NCBI RefSeq assembly: GCF_031679605.1
Contig: NZ_CP117522.1
Location: 1,488,001 to 1,552,000 of the forward strand
From: Streptomyces luomodiensis
GTDB taxonomy: Bacteria > Actinomycetota > Actinomycetes > Streptomycetales > Streptomycetaceae
Length of the DNA: 64,000 nucleotides
Reading direction: 5' to 3'
Numbering within the stretch: the first letter of the stretch is position 1; each line of letters begins with the position of its first letter. Positions 34,292-41,895 of this stretch are shown here, piece after piece. The notes below the pieces were generated by a model that was not told the origin of the DNA, made no database searches, and worked only from the letters and a program-made list of their open reading frames with translations. The position numbers and the translations under genes are program-made.

Positions 34292-35112
34292 TTCGACGCC
34301 TTTCCCTCGACCCACACCCGCAGCCACTCCGGCGCCTGCGACGGCGCCTCACCGGTGCGCTCCCCGAGCGTGATCCTCGTCCCGACCGTGGCCGCCCGCT
34401 CCAGCAGCACCTCGACATAGGCGCGGCGCACCGCGTCCGGGCCGTCGAAGCCCGGCTCGTCGGTCAGCCATTCGTCGGGGACGTCCGCCACCACCTCGGT
34501 GAGCAGCTCCTCGGTGATCAGCGGTGCCAGGGCCTCGGTGGCCGCGGCGATGTCCGGCGCGAACGGCGCGAGGACGTGGTCGGAGGCGTCGTACGGCTTG
34601 CCGGCCGCCTTGTCCAGCCCGCGCCAGCCGTGGTGCCAGATCAGCGTGGCGCCGTGGTCGATGAGCCACAGCTGTCCGTGCCACACCAGCATGTTGGGGT
34701 TGCGCCAGGAGCGGTCCACATTGCCGATGAGCGCGTCGAACCACACCACCCGGCCGGCCTCCTCGGCGCCCACCTCGAAGGCGAGCGGGTCGAAGCCGAG
34801 CGAGCCGGGGAGGTAGTCCATGCCCAGGTTGAGCCCGCCACTGGCCTTGAGCAGCTCCTGCACCTCCTGGTCCGGTTCGCCCAGGCCGATCACCGGATCC
34901 AGCTGGATCCGCACCAGATCCGGGACCCGCAGCCCCAGCCGCCGGCCCAGCTGACCGCATACCACCTCGGCGACGAGGGTCTTGCGGCCCTGTCCGGCGC
35001 CGGTGAACTTCATGACGTAGGTGCCCAGATCGTCGGCCTCGACGATGCCCGGCAGCGATCCGCCCTCCCGCAAGGGAGTCACATAGCGAGTCGCGATGAC
35101 TTCGTTCAGCAT
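34288..35112 (-). CDS. HipA-family (HipA_2-like) kinase
   Basis: A 274-residue protein with a compact HipA/PI4K-like kinase fold: ATP-site Lys in YVMKFTGAGQG, catalytic loop ALIGNVDRSWRNPNMLV (Asn/Asp), and metal-binding LWLIDHGATLIWHHG. It lacks the N-terminal subdomain and HipB partner of the E. coli toxin; a DUF3037 gene follows with a 4-bp overlap instead. It could phosphorylate a protein or small molecule; whether it is toxic is unknown. Confidence 0.85.
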   Translation of the reverse strand: MLNEVIATRYVTPLREGGSLPGIVEADDLGTYVMKFTGAGQGRKTLVAEVVCGQLGRRLGLRVPDLVRIQLDPVIGLGEPDQEVQELLKASGGLNLGMDYLPGSLGFDPLAFEVGAEEAGRVVWFDALIGNVDRSWRNPNMLVWHGQLWLIDHGATLIWHHGWRGLDKAAGKPYDASDHVLAPFAPDIAAATEALAPLITEELLTEVVADVPDEWLTDEPGFDGPDAVRRAYVEVLLERAATVGTRITLGERTGEAPSQAPEWLRVWVEGKASK

Positions 35113-35250
35113 TTCCCCAGGCTATCCACGCGCCCCCGCCTCCACCTGCGCCTTCCTCCGACCGATGCGGGCAGATGGGCAGCGCTCACCTCCCTCCTGG
35201 CGGACGGATAGCCTGGGCACGCCAGCGAAGATCACAGAAGGGTGGAGCAC

Positions 35251-35469
35251 ATGGCGGACATCGTGGAGACCGCGGCGCGGAAGGTCTTCGAGCGCTACGA
35301 CCTCGACGGGGACGGCCTGGTCACGGCGGACGAATACCAGAAGGTCGTGGCCGAGTTGGAGGGTTCGCAGATCACCGAGTCGGAGGCCCAGGCGCTGATC
35401 GACTCGCTCGACACCAACGGCGACCGCCAGATGTCCTTCGAGGAGTTCTGGGCGGCCATGAATGGCTGA
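35251..35469 (+). CDS. EF-hand calcium-binding protein (CabD-like)
   Basis: A 72-residue acidic protein with two complete EF-hand loops, DLDGDGLVTADE and DTNGDRQMSFEE; positions 1, 3, 5, 9 and 12 are all good ligands. It is the size of the Streptomyces Cab proteins. ATG 35251 is 8 nt from AAGGG; a GTG three codons upstream is possible. It probably acts as a cytosolic calcium buffer or sensor. A strong terminator follows its stop codon. Confidence 0.92.
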   Translation: MADIVETAARKVFERYDLDGDGLVTADEYQKVVAELEGSQITESEAQALIDSLDTNGDRQMSFEEFWAAMNG

Positions 35470-35473
35470 CACC

Positions 35474-35507
35474 GTCGGGTCCGGCACGTGAGCGTGCCGG
35501 ACCCGAC
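35474..35507 (+). terminator. Intrinsic terminator hairpin after the EF-hand gene
   Basis: A perfect 15-bp stem (GTCGGGTCCGGCACG and its complement) with a TGAG loop, starting 5 bp after the stop codon. There is no U tract, as is usual in Streptomyces. Confidence 0.85.
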
Positions 35508-35745
35508 TCGTCCTGCGGCCCTCCGTCGTGCGCTTCCCCGACGCGCGACTCCGCCCGCCCCGGGAAGGTGCCGCTCGACGCATATCGCCGGACGTTCTTC
35601 GACGGTCGCCGTCCGCCCGGCGCCGGCTCCCCCGCGGGCGGGCCCCGCCGTGACCGGCGGCGGCCCGGACCCGGGCGCCCAGACCTCCCCGCTCAGCGCC
35701 TCTCCGCTCCGACGGGCCGCCGAGGCCGCCCCGCGCAGGACGGCG

Positions 35746-36189
35746 CTACGCCTCGTACACCCGGGTCAGCAGGTCCATCAACTGCCGGGCCTCGGCCGCG
35801 CTGAGCGGTGCCAGCAGCTCGGCGTTGGCCCGCTCGGCCAGTGCCGCGCACCGCTCCAGCGTGCGCACGCCCGCCGGTGTCACCCGCACCGCGTTCTTGC
35901 GGCGGTCCTTCGGATCGGGTTCCCGCACCGCCAGCCCGGCGTCCTGAAGGTGGTTGAGCAACAGGACCACGTCCTTGGCGTCGAAGCCCAGCCGGCGCAC
36001 CAGATCCGCCTGGGCCACCGGGCCGTACTCGGACACGGCCGCGAGCACGGCGTGATGCTGCACCTTCAGCCCCTCCTGGGCGATCGCCTCGGCGACCAGG
36101 CTCCGGCCACGGGCCGCCACCCGGCCGGCCAGCCAGCTCGGCAGGGACTGGATGTGCGCCAGGGCGCGCGGGTGTTCGGTGTGCGTCAT
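35746..36189 (-). CDS. MarR-family regulator
   Basis: A 147-residue winged-helix repressor: QHHAVLAAVSEYGPVAQADLVRRLGFDAKDVVLLLNHLQDAGLAVREPDPKDRRKNAVRVTPAG covers the recognition helix and the DxRxR wing. It is divergent from a quinone-oxidoreductase-type gene with two similar inverted repeats between them. It likely responds to a phenolic or oxidising compound. Confidence 0.92.
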   Translation of the reverse strand: MTHTEHPRALAHIQSLPSWLAGRVAARGRSLVAEAIAQEGLKVQHHAVLAAVSEYGPVAQADLVRRLGFDAKDVVLLLNHLQDAGLAVREPDPKDRRKNAVRVTPAGVRTLERCAALAERANAELLAPLSAAEARQLMDLLTRVYEA

Positions 36190-36210
36190 GGGAGGAGGCT
36201 ACCGTCAAAC

Positions 36211-36265
36211 CATTGGACTTCCCAACGACTTCCTCCTACGCTGACACCCGTTGGTAAGCCCAACG
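36211..36265. promoter_or_regulatory. Two MarR-type operators
   Basis: CATTGG-N5-CCAACG at 36211-36227 and CGTTGG-N5-CCAACG at 36249-36265 share arms and spacer length, with 38 bp between centres. They fill the divergent region between the MarR and oxidoreductase starts. Confidence 0.75.
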
Positions 36266-36312
36266 ATCGATGGGCGCCGATTCCGCTCCCGTGTCCACAC
36301 CCGGAGGTGTCC

Positions 36313-37236
36313 ATGCGCCGTGTCCGCTATGAGGTCAACGGAGGCCCCGAAGTCCTCTTCACCGAGGAGGTCCCCGCTCCGGAGCCCGGTCCGGGCGAGT
36401 TGCTCGTCCGGACCGAGGCGGTCGGGGTCACGCTGCCGGTCGTACGGAAGGTGCGCGAGGGCACCGAGCCCCTCCCGCTCGGCGGCGAGGTGGCGGGCAC
36501 CGTCGCCGCCGTCGGTGCGGACGTCACCGGTTTCGCCGTGGGCGACCGCGTCACCGGCCTCTGCTTCGCCCACGCCTACGCCGAACTCGCCCTGCTCCAC
36601 CACACGATGGCCTCCCTCGTTCCCGACCGGGCCACCGCCGTCGACGCCGTGGCCCTGGTCCGCAGCGGCCTGGTGGCCCGCGGCGCCTACGAGGCCGGCC
36701 GCCCCCACCCCGGCGACGCCGTCCTGGTGACCGCGGCGGCCAGTGCGGTCGGCACCCTCGCCCTCCAGTACGCGAAGGCAGGCGGGGCCTCCCGCGTGGT
36801 CGCGGCCGTCAGCGGCGCGGACAAGGCGGAGTTCGTACGCGCCCTCGGCGCCGACGAGGTGGTGCTCTACGGGGACGAGTCCTGGGGCGACCCGGTCGAC
36901 GTCGTCGTGGACGGGGTCGGTGGCGCACTCCTCGGCCCCGCGGTGCGCGCCCTGGCCCGCGGCGGCCGCCTGGTGGCCTTCAGCTCGGGCGGCGGCACGA
37001 TCGACGCCTACGAGCTGCTGGTGCGGGGGGCCTCGGCCATCGGTTTCCAGACGGCGGCCGTCGCCCGGGACAAGCCCGAGGTGTACGCGCGCTGGCTGGA
37101 CGAGGTGTGGGAACTCCACCGCGACGGCACGCTGCGCCCCCGCGTAGACGCCGAGATCCCGCTCGCCGAGGCCGCGCGCGCCCACGAGATCATCGAGTCC
37201 CGCCGCAACCTCGGCAAGGTCGTCCTGACCCCATGA
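36313..37236 (+). CDS. Zinc-independent quinone oxidoreductase/MDR-family alcohol dehydrogenase
   Basis: A 307-residue medium-chain dehydrogenase/reductase: GROES-like N terminus (EVLFTEEVPAPEPGPGELLVR), GGEVAGTVAAVG, a Rossmann domain with VTAAASAVGTLALQYAKAGG and FSSGG. The catalytic zinc ligands are missing, as in quinone reductases. GGAGG lies 6 nt before the ATG. It is likely NADPH-dependent and induced through the divergent MarR protein. Confidence 0.9.
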   Translation: MRRVRYEVNGGPEVLFTEEVPAPEPGPGELLVRTEAVGVTLPVVRKVREGTEPLPLGGEVAGTVAAVGADVTGFAVGDRVTGLCFAHAYAELALLHHTMASLVPDRATAVDAVALVRSGLVARGAYEAGRPHPGDAVLVTAAASAVGTLALQYAKAGGASRVVAAVSGADKAEFVRALGADEVVLYGDESWGDPVDVVVDGVGGALLGPAVRALARGGRLVAFSSGGGTIDAYELLVRGASAIGFQTAAVARDKPEVYARWLDEVWELHRDGTLRPRVDAEIPLAEAARAHEIIESRRNLGKVVLTP

Positions 37237-37358
37237 CGCCACGGCCCCGCACGACGATTTTCCGGCCCTCTCGCCGGGCATGGCCCGGGTGGGGTTGAAC
37301 GCGGGGGCCCCGCCGTCCGTACGGAACCGTGAAACGTCCCCTGACAGGAGGCACCACC

Positions 37359-37856
37359 ATGACGCAGCCGGCAACCACCGGGCGGGGCAGCACCCGCCGT
37401 GCCGTCGTCACCGCGGCCGGAGCGGCCGGACTGGCCGCCACGCTCGCCGCATGCGGCGAGGACGACGACGGCGGCGGTTCGGGCGGCGGCGACGCGGGCG
37501 GCACCCAGGACACCGGCTCCGCGCAGCCGTCCCAGAGCGCCGGGGACGGCCAGTCGAGTGGCGGGGACGGCATGGAACTGGCCAAGACCTCCCAGATCCC
37601 GGAGGGCGGCGGCATGGTCTTCAAGGACCACAAGGTGGTGGTGACCCAGCCCAGCGCGGGTGAGTTCAAGGCGTTCTCGTCGATCTGTACGCACGCGGGC
37701 TGCTCGGTCGGCGATGTGAGCGGCGGCACCATCAACTGCCCGTGCCATCGGAGCAAGTTCGACATCACCGACGGCAGCGTGAAGGGCGGCCTGGCGCGAA
37801 AACCGCTGCCCGGCGCGCAGATCACGGTGCGGGGAGACTCGATCCGGATGGCGTGA
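37359..37856 (+). CDS. Tat-exported Rieske [2Fe-2S] lipoprotein
   Basis: A 165-residue protein. The N terminus has a twin arginine (STRRAVVTAAGAAGLAATLAAC), the last Cys being a lipobox. A Gly/Ser/Asp-rich linker (residues about 38-75) follows, then a Rieske domain with CTHAGC and CPCHRS, both ligand pairs intact. The folded iron-sulfur protein would be exported by Tat and anchored outside the membrane as a small electron carrier. ATG 37359 lies 7 nt after GGAGG. Its 3' end overlaps the convergent gene by 35 bp. Confidence 0.92.
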   Translation: MTQPATTGRGSTRRAVVTAAGAAGLAATLAACGEDDDGGGSGGGDAGGTQDTGSAQPSQSAGDGQSSGGDGMELAKTSQIPEGGGMVFKDHKVVVTQPSAGEFKAFSSICTHAGCSVGDVSGGTINCPCHRSKFDITDGSVKGGLARKPLPGAQITVRGDSIRMA

Positions 37857-38496
37857 CGGCCGCCTCGCGCCAGCAGGCCACCACCTCATCGGCCGTGGTG
37901 ACGGTGGCCACGAGGGCGAGCGTGTGACGGACCATCGCCGGGGTGTACGAGGCGGGCACCCCGGCGATGGCGTCCTCGGGCACCACCGCCGCATAGCCGA
38001 GGTTGACGGCGTCGAAGACGGCGCCCGGGATCGCCACATTGGCCGACACGCCGGTGATGACCAGCGTGCGGCAGCCCAGATTGCGCAGCAGCGCGTCCAC
38101 CTCGGTCCCGGCGATCGGCGACAGGCCGTGCAGCCGCCGTACCACCAGGTCCTCGGCCGCCACCGGGACCGGTGCGGCGATCTCGACCGCCGCGCTTCCG
38201 GTGAGCTGCCGGACCGGCAGCCGCTCGACGGCCCGGAACAGCGGTGCGTTGCGGTTCGCGCCGCGTCCGTCGGCGCGCCGCTCGGCCACCGCGTGCAGCA
38301 CCTGGACGCCCGTGTCGTGGGCGGCCGCCACCAGGTGGGCGACACGCCCGAGGGCACCGGACTCATGGGCCACGGCGGCCAGTTCGGGCAGCGCGCTCCT
38401 GGGCCCCACCACACCGCGTTGGCATTCGACGGTGAGCAGCGCACAGCCGTCCGGCCGGAGCAGCTCCACAAGATCTTCGCGGGGATGCCTGGTCAC
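37822..38496 (-). CDS. Isochorismatase-like protein without the catalytic triad
   Basis: About 224 residues with the isochorismatase fold: CALLTVECQRGVVGPRSALPEL at the N terminus and LGCRTLVITGVSANVAIPGAVFDAVNLGY in the core. In active cysteine hydrolases the corresponding positions are Asp, Lys and Cys; here they read Glu (VECQ), Arg (VVRRLHG) and Ala (NVAIPG). A binding or regulatory role is more likely than hydrolysis. GTG 38496 is chosen because a -10-like TACTCT ends 8 nt upstream, giving a leaderless message; ATG 38526 is the alternative. Confidence 0.8.
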   Translation of the reverse strand: MTRHPREDLVELLRPDGCALLTVECQRGVVGPRSALPELAAVAHESGALGRVAHLVAAAHDTGVQVLHAVAERRADGRGANRNAPLFRAVERLPVRQLTGSAAVEIAAPVPVAAEDLVVRRLHGLSPIAGTEVDALLRNLGCRTLVITGVSANVAIPGAVFDAVNLGYAAVVPEDAIAGVPASYTPAMVRHTLALVATVTTADEVVACWREAAVTPSGSSLPAP

Positions 38497-38504
38497 GGCG
38501 CGGG

Positions 38505-38514
38505 AGAGTAGCGT
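38505..38514. promoter_or_regulatory. Overlapping divergent -10 elements
   Basis: TACTCT on the minus strand (38505-38510) faces the isochorismatase-like gene, and TAGCGT on the plus strand (38509-38514) faces the PPOX-family gene. The two overlap, so transcription of the two genes may be mutually exclusive. Confidence 0.4.
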
Positions 38515-38581
38515 CCCTTGCCTCATGGAGGAAGAGCCATCATCCTGTGCCGCACCCCCAGTCACCGGAGGTGCGGGTCGG

Positions 38582-39049
38582 ATGACCGTCACCCAGCGGC
38601 GGGGACGCCGCATCATGATGAGCCAGGACGAGCTGGACGCCTTCCTCGCCGAACAGCGCACCTGCCGCGTGGCGACCGTGGCCGCGGACGGGCGGCCGCA
38701 CATCAGCCCGCTGTGGTTCTGCTGGGACGGCGCGGCCCTGTGGCTGTACTCCCTGACCCGCAGCCGCCGCTGGGCCGAACTGCGCCGCGACCCCAGGCTC
38801 GCGGTGGTGGTCGACGACGGGCACGAGTACGGCGAACTGCGCGGGGTGGAGCTCTCCGGCGAGGCGGTCTTCGTCGGCGAGGAGCCCCGCTCCGGCGTGT
38901 CGTGCCCGGAACTCGACGCGCCGGAGCGGATGTTCGCGGCGAAGTACTTCGGCCTGGACACCATGCCGTACGACGGGCGCCACGCTTGGCTGTGCCTGGT
39001 CCCCGAGGCGATCCGCTCCTGGGACTTCCGCAAGATCCCACAGGGCTGA
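38582..39049 (+). CDS. Pyridoxamine 5'-phosphate oxidase-family flavin-binding protein
   Basis: A 155-residue split-barrel protein: MMSQDELDAFLAEQRTCRVATVAADGRPHISPLWFCWDG, then LTRSRRWAELRRDPRLAVVVDDG and the C-terminal HAWLCLVPEAIRSWDFRKI. It resembles F420- or FMN-dependent reductases of actinobacteria; the cofactor cannot be decided. ATG 38582 lies about 10 nt after GGAGG. An upstream ATG (38525) sits behind a -10-like box but would add non-conserved residues. Confidence 0.85.
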   Translation: MTVTQRRGRRIMMSQDELDAFLAEQRTCRVATVAADGRPHISPLWFCWDGAALWLYSLTRSRRWAELRRDPRLAVVVDDGHEYGELRGVELSGEAVFVGEEPRSGVSCPELDAPERMFAAKYFGLDTMPYDGRHAWLCLVPEAIRSWDFRKIPQG

Positions 39050-39092
39050 GCGCTCCCCGGGGGCCGGGTCCGACCCGGCTCCCGGCCGGCGG

Positions 39093-40001
39093 TCAGTCGA
39101 CGACCTTCTCCCCGACCGAGCGCAGCACCTCGACCGCCGCGCGGATCGAGGGCCTGCGGTCGGCGTCCGCGCGCCAGATCGCGTAGATGTGCCGCCGCAT
39201 CGTGGGCTGGCTGACGGGCACCATCCGCACCCCCTCGGGCACCGGGCCGCGGCCCAGCCGGGGCACCACGGCGATGCCCAGCCCGGCGGCGATCAGCGAG
39301 AGCTGGGTGTGGTGCTCATGCGCGGTGTGCCGGATGCGCGGCTCGATGCCCTTGCCGCGCAGGGTCACCATCAGCCAGTCGTAGCAGAACCCGCCCTTGG
39401 GCCAGGAGATCCACTCGTCGTGCACGAAGTCCTCCGGCTCGACCGCGTGCCGGTCGGCGAGGGGGTGGTCGGCGGGCATCGCCACATCCACCGGATCGTC
39501 CAGCAGGGCGGCCTTGACCAGCCCGTCGGGCATCGGCAGCGGTTTGTTGTACCAGTCCAGGACCACCGCCAGGTCGATGTCGCCGCGCACCACCGAGGGC
39601 ACCGACTCGTCCGGCTCCATCTCCTGGAGCCGCACGTTCAGCTGCGGATGCTCGGTGCGCAGCCGGCTCAGCGCCGCCGGGAAGAGACCGCGGACGGCGG
39701 TCGGGAACGCGCCCAGCCGCAACTCGCCGACGGCGTGGCCGCGCTGCGCCTCCAGATCCGCCTGGGCCAGCTCCACCTGGGACAGGATGCGCGCCGCGTG
39801 GTCGGAGAGCAGCCGCCCGGCGTCGGTGAGGCGGATTCCGCGCCCGTGCTTGGCGAGCAGCTGCTGCCCGGTCTCCCGCTCCAGCTTGGCGAGTTGCTGG
39901 GAGACGGCGGAGGTGGTGACGTGCAGACCCTCCGCGGCCCCGCTCACGGAGCCGTGGCGGGCCACGGCGTGCAGGGTCCGGAGGCGATCCAGGTTCAACA
40001 T
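39093..40001 (-). CDS. LysR-family transcriptional regulator
   Basis: A 302-residue LTTR: helix-turn-helix in LRTLHAVARHGSVSGAAEGLHVTTSAVSQQLAKLERETGQQLL, then a periplasmic-binding-protein-like effector domain (GELRLGAFPTAVRGLFPAAL). It is transcribed away from the GntR cluster to its right, and an inverted repeat just upstream may be its autoregulatory box. The target and effector are unknown. Confidence 0.92.
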   Translation of the reverse strand: MLNLDRLRTLHAVARHGSVSGAAEGLHVTTSAVSQQLAKLERETGQQLLAKHGRGIRLTDAGRLLSDHAARILSQVELAQADLEAQRGHAVGELRLGAFPTAVRGLFPAALSRLRTEHPQLNVRLQEMEPDESVPSVVRGDIDLAVVLDWYNKPLPMPDGLVKAALLDDPVDVAMPADHPLADRHAVEPEDFVHDEWISWPKGGFCYDWLMVTLRGKGIEPRIRHTAHEHHTQLSLIAAGLGIAVVPRLGRGPVPEGVRMVPVSQPTMRRHIYAIWRADADRRPSIRAAVEVLRSVGEKVVD

Positions 40002-40035
40002 GTAAGGAATGCTACGCGATCCCGCCCAGGAAGAT

Positions 40036-40052
40036 CCTCTTGCCCTAAGAGG
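40036..40052. promoter_or_regulatory. Inverted repeat upstream of the LysR gene
   Basis: CCTCTTGCCCTAAGAGG has 6-bp arms around GCCCT and lies 35 bp before the LysR start. It could be a LysR box or part of a terminator for the GntR gene. Confidence 0.45.
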
Positions 40053-40120
40053 TTGTAGAACACATCGTAACGGACATGATCACACCGACCGCCCCGGCCC
40101 CCGCCAGGCCCGGCCGGCGA

Positions 40121-40837
40121 TCAGTCACCGCCCAGGGCGCTGCCGAGGTCTTCCACCGTCCACCGCTGCACCTCGTCGACATGGAGCGCGGCGGCCGTCA
40201 TGGCGGCCTCCGCGTCCCGGTCGAGCATGGCGTCGACGATCTCCAGATGGCGGCGGGTGGACCCGGCGATACGGTGCGGACCGGTGGCGCCCAGGACACG
40301 CAGCCACTGGACGAACGGCTCGACCGAACTGCGCGCCCGCACCAGGCGGGTGTTGTCCGCGTGGGTCACGATCAGGTTGTGCAGCCGGTAGTCGCTTTCG
40401 AAGAAGGGCTCGTAGTCCCCCTTGTCCGCGTGGCGCTTGGCCGTCACGATCTCCTCGCGCAGCTCACGCAGCAGCGCCTCGGGCATCGTGCGGGCCGACA
40501 GGCCGGTCGCCACCCACTCGATGCCCTTGCGCAGCTGGCACACCTCGACCACGTCGTCGGCGGTCGGCTGGACCACGAAGGTGCCCGACCGGGGGCGGGT
40601 GACGATCAACTGGTCGTACTCCAGCCGGTTGAGCGCCTCGCGCACCGGTGTCTTGGACGTGCCGAACTCCTCGGTGAGGTCGTTGATGGCGATCCGCGAG
40701 CCCGCCTTCATCAAGCCGTGCACGATCCGGTGCCGCAGCACGCGGTAGATCTGGTCGGGCAGCTTCTCCACCACCACCCGCTGCTCGGGCGCGCCGAGCG
40801 GGGAGGCGGTCGGAAGGGGCGGGTTGGGGGGGTTCAT
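40121..40837 (-). CDS. GntR-family (FCD-type) regulator of the adjacent catabolic cluster
   Basis: A 238-residue regulator: winged helix (QIYRVLRHRIVHGLMKAGSRIAINDLTEEFGTSKTPVREALNRLEYDQL) and FCD domain (FFESDYRLHNLIVTHADN, RHLEIVDAMLDRD, ALHVDE) with metal/ligand histidines. ATG 40837 is 8 nt from AAGG. It follows the DapA-like gene on the same strand, 29 bp downstream. It probably binds the 21-bp inverted repeat at 41864. Confidence 0.9.
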   Translation of the reverse strand: MNPPNPPLPTASPLGAPEQRVVVEKLPDQIYRVLRHRIVHGLMKAGSRIAINDLTEEFGTSKTPVREALNRLEYDQLIVTRPRSGTFVVQPTADDVVEVCQLRKGIEWVATGLSARTMPEALLRELREEIVTAKRHADKGDYEPFFESDYRLHNLIVTHADNTRLVRARSSVEPFVQWLRVLGATGPHRIAGSTRRHLEIVDAMLDRDAEAAMTAAALHVDEVQRWTVEDLGSALGGD

Positions 40838-40866
40838 CGAGCTCACCTTCTACGGTCGCGGTCCGG

Positions 40867-41757
40867 TCAAGGAGCCGTCAGGAGACCGGCCTTCCCCAGG
40901 GCGTCGGCGATGACGGCGCGCTCCTCGTCTGTCGCGGGAGTGAACGGGTGGCGCGGCAGGCCGCCGTCACGCCCCTGAAGCGACAGGGCCGCCTTGATCC
41001 TGGCCGGCAGGTTGGGGCCGTCGATCGCGCGCCAGACCCCCAGTATGACGTTGTGGAGGCGCAGCGCCTCGCGGTGGTCCCCGCGCTGGACGGCCTCCCA
41101 CAGCTCCACACTGAGCCGGGGGGTGACGGTGGGGATGGCGGCGAGCGCGCCGTGGGCGCCCATCGCGAACGCCGGGTAGTGCAGGTCGTCCAGGGCGGCG
41201 AGGACGGCGAAGCGGTCGCCGACCCGGTGCAGCAGATCGGCCAGCAGATGCATGTCGCCGCCGCTCTGCTTGACCGCGATCACCTCCGGGACGTCGCCGA
41301 GCCGCTCGATGACGTCCACCGGGACCAGCGCCCAGGGCACCACGTTGTAGACGACGATCGGCAGGCCCACCGCGGAGCCGATGCGGCGGAAGTAGTCGAC
41401 GGTCTGGTCCGCGTCGGGGGCGAAGACATAGTGGACCGGGGTGACCTGGAGGGCGTCCACCCCGGCCGCCTTGAGCGCCCGGCCGTAACGGATGGCCTCC
41501 GCCGTGGAGTTCTGGATCACACCGCCGATCACCGGGACCCGGCCGTCCACCTCCTTGACGACCCGGGCGCAGATCGCGGCGCTCTCCTCGGCCGACAGGG
41601 CGTGGCCCTCGCCGGTGCTGCCGCATGCGCAGATGGCGGTGACGCCGGAGTCCAGCAGGTACTGGATCTCCGGGCCCAGGAGGTCCAGATCCACTTGATC
41701 GTCGGCGTCGAACGGTGTCACCACGGTCGAGATGATCCCGTGCAGATCGAGTGTCAC
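40867..41757 (-). CDS. DapA/NanA-family pyruvate aldolase or dehydratase
   Basis: A 296-residue class I aldolase-fold enzyme: GSTGEGHALS (the TT/ST phosphate-like loop), Tyr in IVVYNVVPW, Schiff-base Lys in VIAVKQSGGD, and GGVIQNSTAEAIRYGRALKAAG. The enzyme type forms a Schiff base with pyruvate or a 2-keto acid. The gene sits with a GntR regulator, an acid transporter and a dihydroxyacetone-type kinase, so breakdown of a sugar acid is more likely than lysine synthesis. GTG 41757 follows GAGGGAG. Confidence 0.88.
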   Translation of the reverse strand: MTLDLHGIISTVVTPFDADDQVDLDLLGPEIQYLLDSGVTAICACGSTGEGHALSAEESAAICARVVKEVDGRVPVIGGVIQNSTAEAIRYGRALKAAGVDALQVTPVHYVFAPDADQTVDYFRRIGSAVGLPIVVYNVVPWALVPVDVIERLGDVPEVIAVKQSGGDMHLLADLLHRVGDRFAVLAALDDLHYPAFAMGAHGALAAIPTVTPRLSVELWEAVQRGDHREALRLHNVILGVWRAIDGPNLPARIKAALSLQGRDGGLPRHPFTPATDEERAVIADALGKAGLLTAP

Positions 41758-41863
41758 ATTGTCTCCCTCGTGCGTCGACGGCCGTCCACGGCCCCCACGA
41801 GCGCCGCCTGCCGTGATTCCGGAGTGCCGATCCCTGGACGGGACCTGCGATGCAAGCCTAGCA

Positions 41864-41884
41864 TCTGACATCTGGAATATCAGA
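41864..41884. promoter_or_regulatory. GntR-type operator between dapA-like and MHS transporter genes
   Basis: Arms TCTGACAT and ATATCAGA (complementary at 7 of 8 positions) flank CTGGA. The site lies 11 bp before the transporter start and 106 bp before the divergent aldolase start, an AT-rich island in GC-rich DNA. Confidence 0.65.
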
Positions 41885-41895
41885 GGAGATCAAGG

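Noticed and set aside
40867..41757. dapA for lysine synthesis
   Set aside because: Its neighbours are a GntR regulator, an acid transporter and a kinase, and a biosynthetic dapA would sit elsewhere; family membership alone does not decide function.
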